Shown piece by piece: positions 1 to 6,133 of a stretch of 10,556 nucleotides of DNA. The position numbers were made by a program, and so were the translations under genes. Every line of letters begins with the position of its first letter. The first letter of the stretch is position 1. The DNA is from Sporomusa sp. (GTDB lineage: Bacteria; Bacillota_C; Negativicutes; Sporomusales; Sporomusaceae), in the NCBI GenBank assembly GCA_029256645.1, contig JAQSXM010000083.1, positions 1 to 10,556 on the forward strand, in the 5' to 3' direction. The notes below the pieces were generated by a model that searched no databases, had not been told where the DNA came from, and saw only the letters and a list, made by a program, of their open reading frames with translations.

Positions 1-279
1 AGATGGCAGCGGTGTTACTTTTATTGGATTATTGGGTGAAGTAGTGGTAGCTTTACCGCCACCGAAAATATTCAATATCGGGCCAAGAATTTTATCAAAT
101 AATAAGCTAAACAGCTTGTCAAATGCATTTGCTCCCCCATCAGTTGAGGGGACACTCGAAGCTGCTAAAGTGCCAATTACATTGTCTATAGTTGCAGCAT
201 GGCTTACTTGCACTGGGCCTAGTATATTAATAACCAGCATAAGAAGCAGCAGAATTGTCAATTTTTTTTTGTTATACAC
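1..279 (-). CDS. Secreted protein of unknown function, N-terminal 93 codons (runs off the left edge)
   Basis: Only the first 93 codons are in the window; the frame is open to base 1. The GTG start at 279-277 is chosen because a perfect AGGAGG (286-291 on the plus strand as CCTCCT) lies 6 bases upstream. The protein begins MYNKKK, followed by a hydrophobic stretch (about residues 7-22) and a probable signal peptidase I site near Ser26-His27-Ala28. So it is probably exported. The mature part is Ser/Thr/Gly/Pro-rich around a hydrophobic, possibly amphipathic segment at residues 53-72 (FDKLF...LGPILNIF), then a Thr/Pro/Asn linker. No catalytic domain is visible yet. The layout closely mirrors the leader of the upstream GH18 enzyme, 27 bases away, suggesting a second wall enzyme or paralogue, but this is inference. 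A run of nine A follows codon 3. Confidence 0.75.
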   Translation of the reverse strand, partial: MYNKKKLTILLLLMLVINILGPVQVSHAATIDNVIGTLAASSVPSTDGGANAFDKLFSLLFDKILGPILNIFGGGKATTTSPNNPIKVTPLPS

Positions 280-285
280 AGCAAA

Positions 286-291
286 CCTCCT
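286..291 (-). promoter_or_regulatory. Ribosome binding site fixing a GTG start
   Basis: A perfect AGGAGG on the minus strand sits 6 bases before GTG at 279. The next Met codon, ATG at codon 14, lies inside the hydrophobic signal segment and has no comparable site, so GTG is preferred. It lies in the 27-base gap after the GH18 stop codon, and no terminator separates the two genes. Confidence 0.8.
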
Positions 292-306
292 ATGTCGATA
301 TTTTTA

Positions 307-1542
307 CTATTTGCGGAACTTGTCCCGCAGTACCGGCCAGGATGCCGGATCCTCTTCGCCAAGTTTCCACATGGCGGCACCAGCAATATCATACTTGGTA
401 AGCAGCGCCAGCTTGTACTTCAAACTCTCGCTATTTTCAAACCAAACTGTATGAGCGGTACCATCAGCTGCGGTATAGCTAAAATGTGGAGATTTAGAGG
501 CTTCATCCCATTGCACTTCTTTACCATAACGTTGAGCCAGATCCATAATCGCCGGGAACTCTAACGACTGAACACCTTGAGATGACCAGTCATACCCATA
601 TGCCGCGAGACCAAGAAAAAGTTTGTTTTTAGGAATAAACTTCAATGCATATTTTAGGTTATTTTCTACCCAGCCAATATCTGCAATTGCGCCTGGGCCG
701 CTCCATGTGCCGTGGTTATCATAGGTCATAATCATAATTTTATCGGCATACTTGCTAAGTTCTGCATAGTCGTAAGCAGCGGCCACATCATTGTTTTCAT
801 CCTGTTTCGGGAAAACATCAAGTGACACGATATATCCCTGAGGTTTTAGGCGGGCATACAGCTCGCGCATAAACGCGGTCAGGTTATCGCGGTCTTCGGC
901 AGGCACCATTTCAAAGTCGATGTTAATGCCATCAAGATCATATTTCTTAATATAAGCCTCAAAGTTTTGAATTGCTTTAGCTCTAAGTTCCGGATTTGAT
1001 AATACAGTATGAACTGGCAGGGTATCGCCATCTTGTTTGGCGTTATTCACCAAAAGCAGTACTGTTATATTTTTCTGATGGGCACTTTGAACCACCGCGG
1101 AGTGATCATTGCCACCACGGTCGGTAACTGTGCCGTCAGCCTGCATTGTAGCCCAAAATGGTGCAATTGTTTTAATTGCATCAGCATTCTTCAGCATAGA
1201 ATTATAAGAAGAGGTATCTGCTCCCCACCATTCAGCATAAAAGCCTACCAATTCTTTCGGTGCAGCATTCATTAAACCACTGGCCGGACTGTCTTTTCCG
1301 GTCTCATCGGCAGGAGTGCTAAAGGCATTCCCCAGAAACTTGCCCATGAACAACCCCAGCAAAATATCTACCATACCTTTACCGGTGCTCATACCAGTGG
1401 CATCACCAGATTCACTAGGGCTACTGGGTTGTCCTAACAGATCAGATAATGAAAAAGCATACACCGGCGTAATAGGCAGCATGAAAGTTATCATGAAAAC
1501 CAGTATTACTAACCAGGATGTTAAATTTTTATACTTGCTCAT
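307..1542 (-). CDS. Secreted family 18 glycoside hydrolase, spore cortex-lytic (YaaH/SleL) type
   Basis: The protein has 411 residues. Residues 1-29 form a signal peptide (basic start, hydrophobic core, Val-Tyr-Ala cleavage site). Residues 30-95 are a Ser/Gly/Pro-rich linker containing a hydrophobic segment (about 58-74, MVDILLGLFMGKFLGNA). Residues 97-410 form a TIM-barrel GH18 domain. The signature DGINIDFE is at 204-211, with Glu211 the expected acid and Asp209 the expected acetamido-stabilising residue. MTYD is at 272-275 and the C-terminal barrel Trp is at 392 (AAMWKLG). The family hydrolyses beta-1,4 links next to N-acetylglucosamine. The closest-looking members are spore cortical-fragment-lytic enzymes such as YaaH/SleL, but the LysM domains usual there are absent. 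The likely site of action is outside the membrane, on peptidoglycan. The start has GGAGG 7 bases upstream (1550-1554). It is followed after 27 bases by another secreted gene. A vegetative N-acetylglucosaminidase role cannot be excluded. Confidence 0.92.
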   Translation of the reverse strand: MSKYKNLTSWLVILVFMITFMLPITPVYAFSLSDLLGQPSSPSESGDATGMSTGKGMVDILLGLFMGKFLGNAFSTPADETGKDSPASGLMNAAPKELVGFYAEWWGADTSSYNSMLKNADAIKTIAPFWATMQADGTVTDRGGNDHSAVVQSAHQKNITVLLLVNNAKQDGDTLPVHTVLSNPELRAKAIQNFEAYIKKYDLDGINIDFEMVPAEDRDNLTAFMRELYARLKPQGYIVSLDVFPKQDENNDVAAAYDYAELSKYADKIMIMTYDNHGTWSGPGAIADIGWVENNLKYALKFIPKNKLFLGLAAYGYDWSSQGVQSLEFPAIMDLAQRYGKEVQWDEASKSPHFSYTAADGTAHTVWFENSESLKYKLALLTKYDIAGAAMWKLGEEDPASWPVLRDKFRK

Positions 1543-1570
1543 AGATCAACCTCCATTCCAGCAGCTGAGC

Positions 1571-1614
1571 GTGATAATTACATGCTAGCTTTTATGTAAA
1601 CACTATACTATCAC
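1571..1614. repeat. Interrupted inverted repeat upstream of the GH18 gene, possible operator
   Basis: In the 124-base gap between the GH18 start and the ylxY stop, GTGATA (1571-1576) and TTACAT (1578-1583) are mirrored by ATGTAA (1594-1599) and TATCAC (1609-1614). The inner pair is separated by 10 bases and the outer pair sits asymmetrically. It could be a regulator site or a leader hairpin. The only promoter-like hexamers nearby are weak: TTGCAT at 1628-1633 and TAGTAT at 1605-1610 on the minus strand, 17 bases apart. If they are used, the repeat overlaps the -10 and start region. Confidence 0.3.
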
Positions 1615-1634
1615 ATTTACTTGATTTATGCAAT

Positions 1635-1657
1635 AAAAAAAGCAGGTTTTAGCCTGC
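1635..1657 (-). terminator. Intrinsic terminator after ylxY
   Basis: On the minus strand GCAGG (1657-1653), a 6-base loop and CCTGC (1646-1642) are followed by seven U (1641-1635). It begins about 9 bases after the ylxY stop codon. It should end the ylxY transcript and separate it from the GH18 gene. The plus strand also has a shorter T run on the other side. Confidence 0.85.
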
Positions 1658-1666
1658 CTGTTTTTG

Positions 1667-2389
1667 TTATTTAAGCATATCAGATACCGTAGTAATCGTA
1701 TATCCCCGTTTTTTAATTTCAGCGATAAGATCAGGCAGAGCCTGCGCAGTAGGCGCCGTTGGATGCATTAAGATAATAGCCCCATTATGGAGTTTTTTCA
1801 GCACCCGTTCTTTAAGAACCTCAGGCGGCGGCCGTTTCCAATCAACAGTATCAATACTCCACATAATAGTAGTATAATTTAGCTCCTGCGCAGCCAGAAG
1901 CACTGTGTTATTGTATTCACCGTATGGCGGCGCATATAGGTTAGTTTTTATTCCCGTAATATTTGTTACAAGTTCTTCCGCCTTTATAATCTGTTCTTTA
2001 TTTTTTTCTTTGCTCAAATTATTGGGATGAGGGTGACTATAGGTATGGTTGCCCAATTCGTGTCCTCGATTAGCGATATCTTTAAGTACCTCCGGATACC
2101 GATTAGCCCAGCTTCCTCCAATAAAAAAAGTAATATGAATATTATTCTCATCAAGAGTTTTGAGCATAGCAGGAAGATATTCCTCACCCCAGAAGACGTT
2201 GCAGGCCAACGCTACCTGGGGCTGAGATAAATTGCCCTGAAAAATAGGTGGCGGTACTGACGGAAGCTCATTAGTAGCTACCAGCGGCTGGAGATTACCT
2301 GATAACATAGCCACTGTCATAAAAACACCAATAGCAAAATACACGTACCAATAGCGAATTTTTCCTACTACTAATATTTTACACTGCAT
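1667..2389 (-). CDS. ylxY: YlxY-type polysaccharide deacetylase-fold protein (sporulation associated), divergent active site
   Basis: The start is ATG at 2389, giving 240 residues. An in-frame TTG three codons upstream directly abuts the AGGAG site (2399-2403), while this ATG has 9 bases of spacing. A membrane segment at about residues 12-33 acts as signal anchor or signal peptide. The rest is a NodB homology domain. Zinc histidines appear in GNHTYSH (His115, His119), followed by APPYG (153-157), Asp180 and Trp184 in IDTVDW, and His209 in LMHP. The first motif, normally TFDDG, reads ACNVFWGEEY (62-71), so both the general-base Asp and the metal Asp are missing. From memory, an N-V/I-x-W-G form of this motif is typical of B. 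subtilis YlxY and relatives, which also sit after pnp in endospore formers. That placement supports the assignment. The protein probably faces the outside or the forespore envelope. Deacetylase activity is doubtful; a structural or binding role is possible. Confidence 0.88.
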   Translation of the reverse strand: MQCKILVVGKIRYWYVYFAIGVFMTVAMLSGNLQPLVATNELPSVPPPIFQGNLSQPQVALACNVFWGEEYLPAMLKTLDENNIHITFFIGGSWANRYPEVLKDIANRGHELGNHTYSHPHPNNLSKEKNKEQIIKAEELVTNITGIKTNLYAPPYGEYNNTVLLAAQELNYTTIMWSIDTVDWKRPPPEVLKERVLKKLHNGAIILMHPTAPTAQALPDLIAEIKKRGYTITTVSDMLK

Positions 2390-2398
2390 ATTAATCAA

Positions 2399-2403
2399 CT
2401 CCT
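2399..2403 (-). promoter_or_regulatory. Ribosome binding site deciding the ylxY start
   Basis: AGGAG on the minus strand lies 9 bases before ATG at 2389. The alternative TTG at 2398 touches it with no spacer and cannot be used efficiently. Confidence 0.75.
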
Positions 2404-2422
2404 GCCAGCTACTTACATGTAC

Positions 2423-2451
2423 AGTGTATTAGAGTTAGCAGTTATTTATGA
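2423..2451 (-). promoter_or_regulatory. Candidate sigma-E-like sporulation promoter for ylxY
   Basis: On the minus strand TCATAAA (2451-2445), a 14-base spacer and AATACACT (2430-2423) match the Bacillus mother-cell sigma-E pattern (about KMATATT, N14-15, CATACAMT) at 5 of 7 and 7 of 8 positions. The predicted start, near 2416, would leave about 27 bases before the ATG, with the ribosome binding site correctly placed. No comparable sigma-A pair is seen here, and a terminator isolates this gene from pnp. The consensus is from known biology; its use here is inference. Confidence 0.5.
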
Positions 2452-2458
2452 GCAAAAT

Positions 2459-2484
2459 AAAAAAGACTTGGCTTCAGCCAAGTC
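2459..2484 (-). terminator. Intrinsic terminator after pnp
   Basis: On the minus strand GACTTGGC (2484-2477), loop TGAA and GCCAAGTC (2472-2465) form a perfect 8-bp stem followed by six U (2464-2459) and an AT-rich tail. It lies 13 bases after the pnp stop and should end the rpsO-pnp transcript. Confidence 0.93.
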
Positions 2485-2497
2485 CCCTGGATGTTTA

Positions 2498-4609
2498 TTA
2501 TTGTTCTGTTCCCTCAGGATTAGTTTCGCGTGGTTCTGCTTTTAGCAGTTCCTTCCTTGACAGGTTAATGCGGCCTTGGCGGTCAATTTCAGTTACTTTA
2601 ACCATAATTTCATCGCCTACTTTAACAACATCTTCCACTTTGGCAACACGTTCACGTGCCAGTTGGGAAATGTGTACAAGCCCTTCTTTTCCTGGAAGAA
2701 TTTCAACAAATGCGCCAAAATTCATTAAGCGAGTGACCTTGCCAGTATATGTAGTGCCAACTTCCACACTGCGCACCAACGTTTCGATAATACGTACGGC
2801 TTTTTGACCAGCCGCAACATCAACAGCGGCAATAAATACCTTACCATCATCCTCAATGTCAATGGTAACACCGGTTTCTTCAATAATCTTTTTAATTGTT
2901 TTACCACCTGGCCCAATAACATCCCGAATTTTATCCGGATCAATTTCCATGGTAATAATTCGTGGTGCAAAAGGTGATAATTCTTTTCTAGGCTCGGTGA
3001 TAACCTCAAGCATCTTGCCCATAATATGCATACGACCACGCTTAGCCTGAGCCAATGCATCTACAAAAATCTCTTTGGTGATGCCAGAAATTTTCATGTC
3101 CATCTGCATCGCAGTCACGCCTTGAGCAGTACCAGCAACCTTAAAGTCCATATCGCCAAGCGCATCTTCCATGCCTTGAATGTCAGTCAGGATTGTATGA
3201 TGATCACCATCTTTGACCAAACCCATAGCAACGCCCGCTACCGGTGATTTAATCGGTACACCTGCATCCATAAGGGATAATGTGCTGCCACAAACGCTGC
3301 CCATAGAGGTTGAACCATTGGACTCAATTACTTCTGATACTAAACGAATAGTGTACGGGAACTCAATTTCTGAAGGAATGACAGCCAAAAGCGCGCGCTC
3401 AGCTAAAGCCCCATGGCCTATTTCACGGCGGCCTGGTCCACGTGAAGGTCTGGTCTCGCCTACGCTATACGACGGGAAGTTGTAATGATGCATGTACCGT
3501 TTTGATTCCTCAACACCAAGACCATCAAGAATCTGCTCATCCCCGATAGCACCGAGAGTAGTAATAGTAAAAACTTGAGTTTGACCGCGAGTAAACAAGC
3601 CTGAACCATGAGTCCGTGCCAAAAGGCCTACCTCACAAGTAATTGGTCTTACTTCGTCAATCTTACGGCCATCAGGGCGAATCTTATCTACAGTAATCAT
3701 TTTGCGAACAATCTCTTTGAGTATCTTTTGAAACATGTAATTGATATCTTTTTCTTTATCAGGATATATTGAAAGGAAATGCGTAATAGCAGCACTCTTA
3801 ACCTGTTTAATATTCTCTTCACGCTGAAGCTTGTCTGAATTGGCTACAGCGACTTTTAAGTCAGCGGTTATATGGCCTCGCATAGCTACATCAATTTCGG
3901 TTGGAACCTCGTATAGTGGTTTCTCTTTCTTGGGTTTGCCAATTTTTGCAATAATATCCTCTTGAAAAGCAACAATTTCTTTAATTGCCGCATGACCAAA
4001 TAAAATAGCTTCAAGCATGGTCTCTTCCGATAACTCGTTGGCTCCTGCTTCAACCATCAAAATGGCATCTTTGGTGCCTGCCACTACTAAGTTAAGATCA
4101 CTTTTCTCTTGCTGCGCTACAGTAGGGTTCAAAACAAGCTGATTATCCAGTAACCCAACCCGCACGCCGCCGATAGGCCCATTAAAAACAATGTCGGAAA
4201 CACCCAGGGCGCAAGATGCACCAATCATGGCCGCAATATCAGGGGGATTATCCTGATCTACTGACATTACCGTGGCTACGACATGGACATCGTTACGCAG
4301 GCCATCAGCAAATAGCGGCCGAATAGGCCGATCGATTAAGCGACCAGCTAAAATAGCGGCTTCACTCGGGCGTCCTTCCCGTTTGATAAAGCCACCAGGA
4401 ATTTTACCTACTGAATATAAACGCTCTTCATAATCAACTGTTAAGGGAAAAAAGTCAATGCCTTGCCGAGGCTCAGCCGACTGGGTTGCAGCTACCAATA
4501 CAGCAGTATCACCATATCGCACCAGTACAGCCCCGCTAGCTTGCTTGGCCATTTTACCTGATTCAATGACCAGGGTTCGGCCACCTAATTCCATTTGGAA
4601 TTTTTCCAT
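2498..4609 (-). CDS. pnp: Polyribonucleotide nucleotidyltransferase (PNPase)
   Basis: PNPase degrades RNA 3' to 5' by phosphorolysis, releasing nucleoside diphosphates, and works in the cytoplasm as a trimer, often with degradosome partners. The start is ATG at 4609, giving 703 residues, the usual family length. AGGAGG lies 10 bases upstream. A TTG 14 codons earlier would place that site inside the gene. Domains in order: first RNase PH-like core (about 1-230, with [11 protein letters not shown] at 53-63 and GGFIKREGR at 72-80), an all-helical linker (about 240-310), second RNase PH core (about 312-540), KH domain (about 550-612, GxxG loop at 565-570, IGPGGK) and S1 domain (about 618-686). 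By alignment to E. coli Asp486/Asp492/Lys494, the catalytic residues are Asp482, Asp488 and Lys490 in [10 protein letters not shown]. The acidic tail after residue 690 is short. It follows rpsO as in many bacteria, with a terminator between them. No frameshift is seen. Confidence 0.98.
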   Translation of the reverse strand: MEKFQMELGGRTLVIESGKMAKQASGAVLVRYGDTAVLVAATQSAEPRQGIDFFPLTVDYEERLYSVGKIPGGFIKREGRPSEAAILAGRLIDRPIRPLFADGLRNDVHVVATVMSVDQDNPPDIAAMIGASCALGVSDIVFNGPIGGVRVGLLDNQLVLNPTVAQQEKSDLNLVVAGTKDAILMVEAGANELSEETMLEAILFGHAAIKEIVAFQEDIIAKIGKPKKEKPLYEVPTEIDVAMRGHITADLKVAVANSDKLQREENIKQVKSAAITHFLSIYPDKEKDINYMFQKILKEIVRKMITVDKIRPDGRKIDEVRPITCEVGLLARTHGSGLFTRGQTQVFTITTLGAIGDEQILDGLGVEESKRYMHHYNFPSYSVGETRPSRGPGRREIGHGALAERALLAVIPSEIEFPYTIRLVSEVIESNGSTSMGSVCGSTLSLMDAGVPIKSPVAGVAMGLVKDGDHHTILTDIQGMEDALGDMDFKVAGTAQGVTAMQMDMKISGITKEIFVDALAQAKRGRMHIMGKMLEVITEPRKELSPFAPRIITMEIDPDKIRDVIGPGGKTIKKIIEETGVTIDIEDDGKVFIAAVDVAAGQKAVRIIETLVRSVEVGTTYTGKVTRLMNFGAFVEILPGKEGLVHISQLARERVAKVEDVVKVGDEIMVKVTEIDRQGRINLSRKELLKAEPRETNPEGTEQ

Positions 4610-4619
4610 ATTTTGTTTT

Positions 4620-4625
4620 CCTCCT
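4620..4625 (-). promoter_or_regulatory. Ribosome binding site deciding the pnp start
   Basis: AGGAGG on the minus strand lies 10 bases before ATG at 4609. It lies inside the longer reading frame that begins with TTG at 4651, which excludes that start. Confidence 0.85.
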
Positions 4626-4717
4626 CTGATAAACCCCTTTTCTTTTAGCAAAGATTAACTGTTCGACATTTTTCTTATTATTCCCTTTTTTATTTTTCTT
4701 TAACCTGGAAAATAAAT

Positions 4718-4744
4718 AAAAAAAAGCGGATAAACCGCTTTTTT
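4718..4744 (-). terminator. Intrinsic terminator between rpsO and pnp, potentially bidirectional
   Basis: A stem AGCGG / CCGCT (4725-4729 and 4735-4739) with a 5-base loop is flanked by eight A on one side and six T on the other. In the minus direction the stem is followed by eight U. It starts one base after the rpsO stop codon. The 92-base stretch from here to the pnp ribosome binding site is purine-rich on the minus strand and shows no convincing sigma-A promoter. pnp may therefore depend partly on read-through. Confidence 0.88.
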
Positions 4745-4745
4745 A

Positions 4746-5012
4746 TTATTTTCTCAGGTTAAGTTTTTCCAAGATTGTACGATACCGTTCAATCTCGCTT
4801 TCACGCAGATAGTTCAAGAGACCTCTGCGTTGACCAACCATTTTCAATAGACCACGACGGGAATGATGGTCTTTTTTGTGTTCTCTTAAATGTTCAGTCA
4901 GATAATTTATCCGTTCAGTAAGAATAGCAATCTGTACTTCAGGAGATCCGGTGTCATTTAAGTGTACACGATATTTTTCAATCAGTTTTTGTTTGTTTTC
5001 AGGTGTCAACAC
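4746..5012 (-). CDS. rpsO: 30S ribosomal protein S15
   Basis: The protein has 88 residues, the normal S15 length without the initiator variation. It starts [15 protein letters not shown] and carries the family signature [14 protein letters not shown] (about 22-35), [18 protein letters not shown] (38-55) and [11 protein letters not shown] (59-69). S15 is a primary binder of the 16S rRNA central domain and nucleates assembly of the 30S platform. The start codon is GTG at 5012, followed at once by TTG. A full AGGAGGTG lies 7 bases upstream. It has its own promoter downstream of ribF, a structured leader and a terminator, so it can be transcribed as a single gene. S15 commonly represses its own mRNA, and the leader fits this. 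Confidence 0.98.
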   Translation of the reverse strand: MLTPENKQKLIEKYRVHLNDTGSPEVQIAILTERINYLTEHLREHKKDHHSRRGLLKMVGQRRGLLNYLRESEIERYRTILEKLNLRK

Positions 5013-5019
5013 GATGGTT

Positions 5020-5027
5020 CACCTCCT
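5020..5027 (-). promoter_or_regulatory. Strong ribosome binding site of rpsO
   Basis: AGGAGGTG is a near-perfect complement of the 16S 3' end, 7 bases before the GTG start at 5012. It lies 7 bases after the 3' side of the leader helix (ends 5035), so leader folding or S15 binding could affect access to it. Confidence 0.85.
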
Positions 5028-5034
5028 TTTGTTA

Positions 5035-5109
5035 CTTATCCCCATTAGCCAAGACATCGCCGGAGACTCGACTATCCTCGCTATGGTTAAGATAGTGATC
5101 AAATCACTA
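5035..5109 (-). promoter_or_regulatory. Structured rpsO leader, candidate S15 autoregulatory element
   Basis: The predicted transcript can form two elements. First, a hairpin TAGTGAT-TTG-ATCACTA (5109-5093) begins within a base or so of the expected +1. Second, a long-range helix pairs CTTA, CCAT and AGC (5091-5088, 5086-5083, 5082-5080) with GCT, ATGG and TAAG (5049-5047, 5045-5042, 5038-5035), with small bulges. It encloses about 30 bases that can form one or two short helices, giving a branched junction. S15 leaders in several phyla use three-way junctions or pseudoknots near the ribosome binding site, from established work on S15 regulation. I folded this by eye, so the inner helices are uncertain. 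Confidence 0.5.
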
Positions 5110-5115
5110 AAATAT

Positions 5116-5144
5116 ATTTTACCATAAAAGCTATGATCTGTAAA
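5116..5144 (-). promoter_or_regulatory. Sigma-A-type promoter of rpsO
   Basis: On the minus strand TTTACA (5144-5139) and TAAAAT (5121-5116) are separated by exactly 17 bases; each hexamer matches the consensus at 5 of 6 positions. The -35 begins 6 bases after the ribF stop codon. The expected start is near 5109, leaving a leader of about 96 nt. Confidence 0.8.
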
Positions 5145-5149
5145 CCTTG

Positions 5150-6076
5150 TTAACTTACAAAATATTTTTTTCGAGCAAATTCAATATCAGCCGTCATTTG
5201 CTGTTTGAGTTGCTTAACACAAGTAAACGCAATCTCGCCCCGAATTCGCTCAATAAACTGTACTTTTAATTGCTGTCCGTAAATAATGCGGTCAAAATTA
5301 AGGATATGCACCTCTATACGACGAGTTTGCCTGGTAAAAGTAGGGTTATTACCAATATTAGCAACACCATTAAACTTTCCACCCTGTTCGTCGTTTACAT
5401 AAACAGCATAAACACCATCAGCAGGTACTAAGAGGCCTTCTGGAATAGCTAAATTTGCTGTAGGGAAACCTAATTTCCGCCCTCGCTGATCACCCTCAAT
5501 AATTTTTCCAGTTATAGTCGCTGGCCGCCCAAGCAAATTTGCCGCCTGCTTGACAGCACCATCAGCAACTAATTGCCTGATGATAGTACTGCTGACAATC
5601 ACACCATCCACATCCACCATACCGACTACATCGACAGTAAAGCCGTGTTTAGAGCCAAAAGTTGTCAGCAAAGCTGGCGTACCAGCACCACGGTGTCCAT
5701 AGGTAAAATTTGCCCCTACGATGACATGCCTCAGGTTAATATTATTTACTAATTTTTCCAGAAATCTTTGCGGAGTGAGCCGTAAGAGTTCTGCAGTAAA
5801 AGGAACATTAAACAACATGTCCACACCCAAGCCTGCAATAAGATCAACTTTTTCCTGATTAGTCACAATGAGCGGCGGGCAGCGGGCAGCATCAATCACG
5901 TTAAGAGGATGATTGCTAAAAGTAAAGACCGCACTGGAGCAATTCTTGCTTTTAGCCTGTTCGACAGCGCGCGCGATGATTGCCTGATGCCCAATATGAA
6001 TTCCATCAAAAGTTCCTAAAGCGATATAGACAGGAGGATGATGACGTACGTTTTCTATCCGGGTAAAGACTTTCAT
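5150..6076 (-). CDS. ribF: Bifunctional riboflavin kinase / FMN adenylyltransferase
   Basis: RibF phosphorylates riboflavin to FMN and then adenylates it to FAD in the cytoplasm. The 308-residue length is typical. The N-terminal adenylyltransferase domain (about 15-170) carries GTFDGIHIGH (21-30) with the HxGH nucleotide-binding motif, FTFSNHP (51-57) and SSTIIR (162-167). The C-terminal riboflavin kinase domain (about 182-307) carries GDQRGRKLGFPTANL (195-209), NIGNNPTF (240-247) and the expected catalytic Glu255 in RRIEVHIL. The ATG at 6076 has GAGGAG 11 bases upstream. It is the last gene of the infB operon, 45 bases after truB, and no FMN riboswitch precedes it. Its 3' end abuts the rpsO promoter. 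Confidence 0.97.
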   Translation of the reverse strand: MKVFTRIENVRHHPPVYIALGTFDGIHIGHQAIIARAVEQAKSKNCSSAVFTFSNHPLNVIDAARCPPLIVTNQEKVDLIAGLGVDMLFNVPFTAELLRLTPQRFLEKLVNNINLRHVIVGANFTYGHRGAGTPALLTTFGSKHGFTVDVVGMVDVDGVIVSSTIIRQLVADGAVKQAANLLGRPATITGKIIEGDQRGRKLGFPTANLAIPEGLLVPADGVYAVYVNDEQGGKFNGVANIGNNPTFTRQTRRIEVHILNFDRIIYGQQLKVQFIERIRGEIAFTCVKQLKQQMTADIEFARKKYFVS

Positions 6077-6113
6077 ACTATTCTGTTCTCCTCATTGATG
6101 CCGATATAAGAAG

Positions 6114-6133
6114 CCGGACCGTTACCGATCCGG
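6114..6133 (-). other. Stem-loop spanning the truB stop codon
   Basis: CCGGA (6114-6118) pairs with TCCGG (6129-6133). A mismatch and two further CG pairs lie inside, leaving a 4-base loop. The truB stop TAA (6124-6122) falls in the loop. On the minus strand it is followed by CTTCTTATA, not a true U run. It is therefore more likely an mRNA processing, stability or weak attenuation element ahead of ribF than a full terminator. Confidence 0.4.

Noticed and set aside
32..454. A 140-codon plus-strand open frame at the left edge
   Set aside because: It is antisense to the signal-peptide gene and the GH18 3' end, contains no recognisable domain and has no ribosome binding site. The minus-strand genes are well supported.
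2390..2398. TTG at 2398 as the ylxY start
   Set aside because: It directly touches the AGGAG element, leaving no spacer, while the ATG three codons later is spaced correctly.
4610..4651. TTG at 4651 as the pnp start (14 extra residues)
   Set aside because: The pnp ribosome binding site lies within this extension, and PNPases normally begin close to the [11 protein letters not shown] region.
4628..4717. A dedicated pnp promoter in the rpsO-pnp gap
   Set aside because: The stretch is AT- and purine-rich, and possible hexamers (for example TTAAAG with TAATAA) match at only about half of the positions. The signal is not better than chance for such composition.
6077..6121. FMN riboswitch before ribF
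   Set aside because: Only 45 bases separate truB and ribF, far too short for the conserved FMN aptamer, and none of its conserved blocks is visible.
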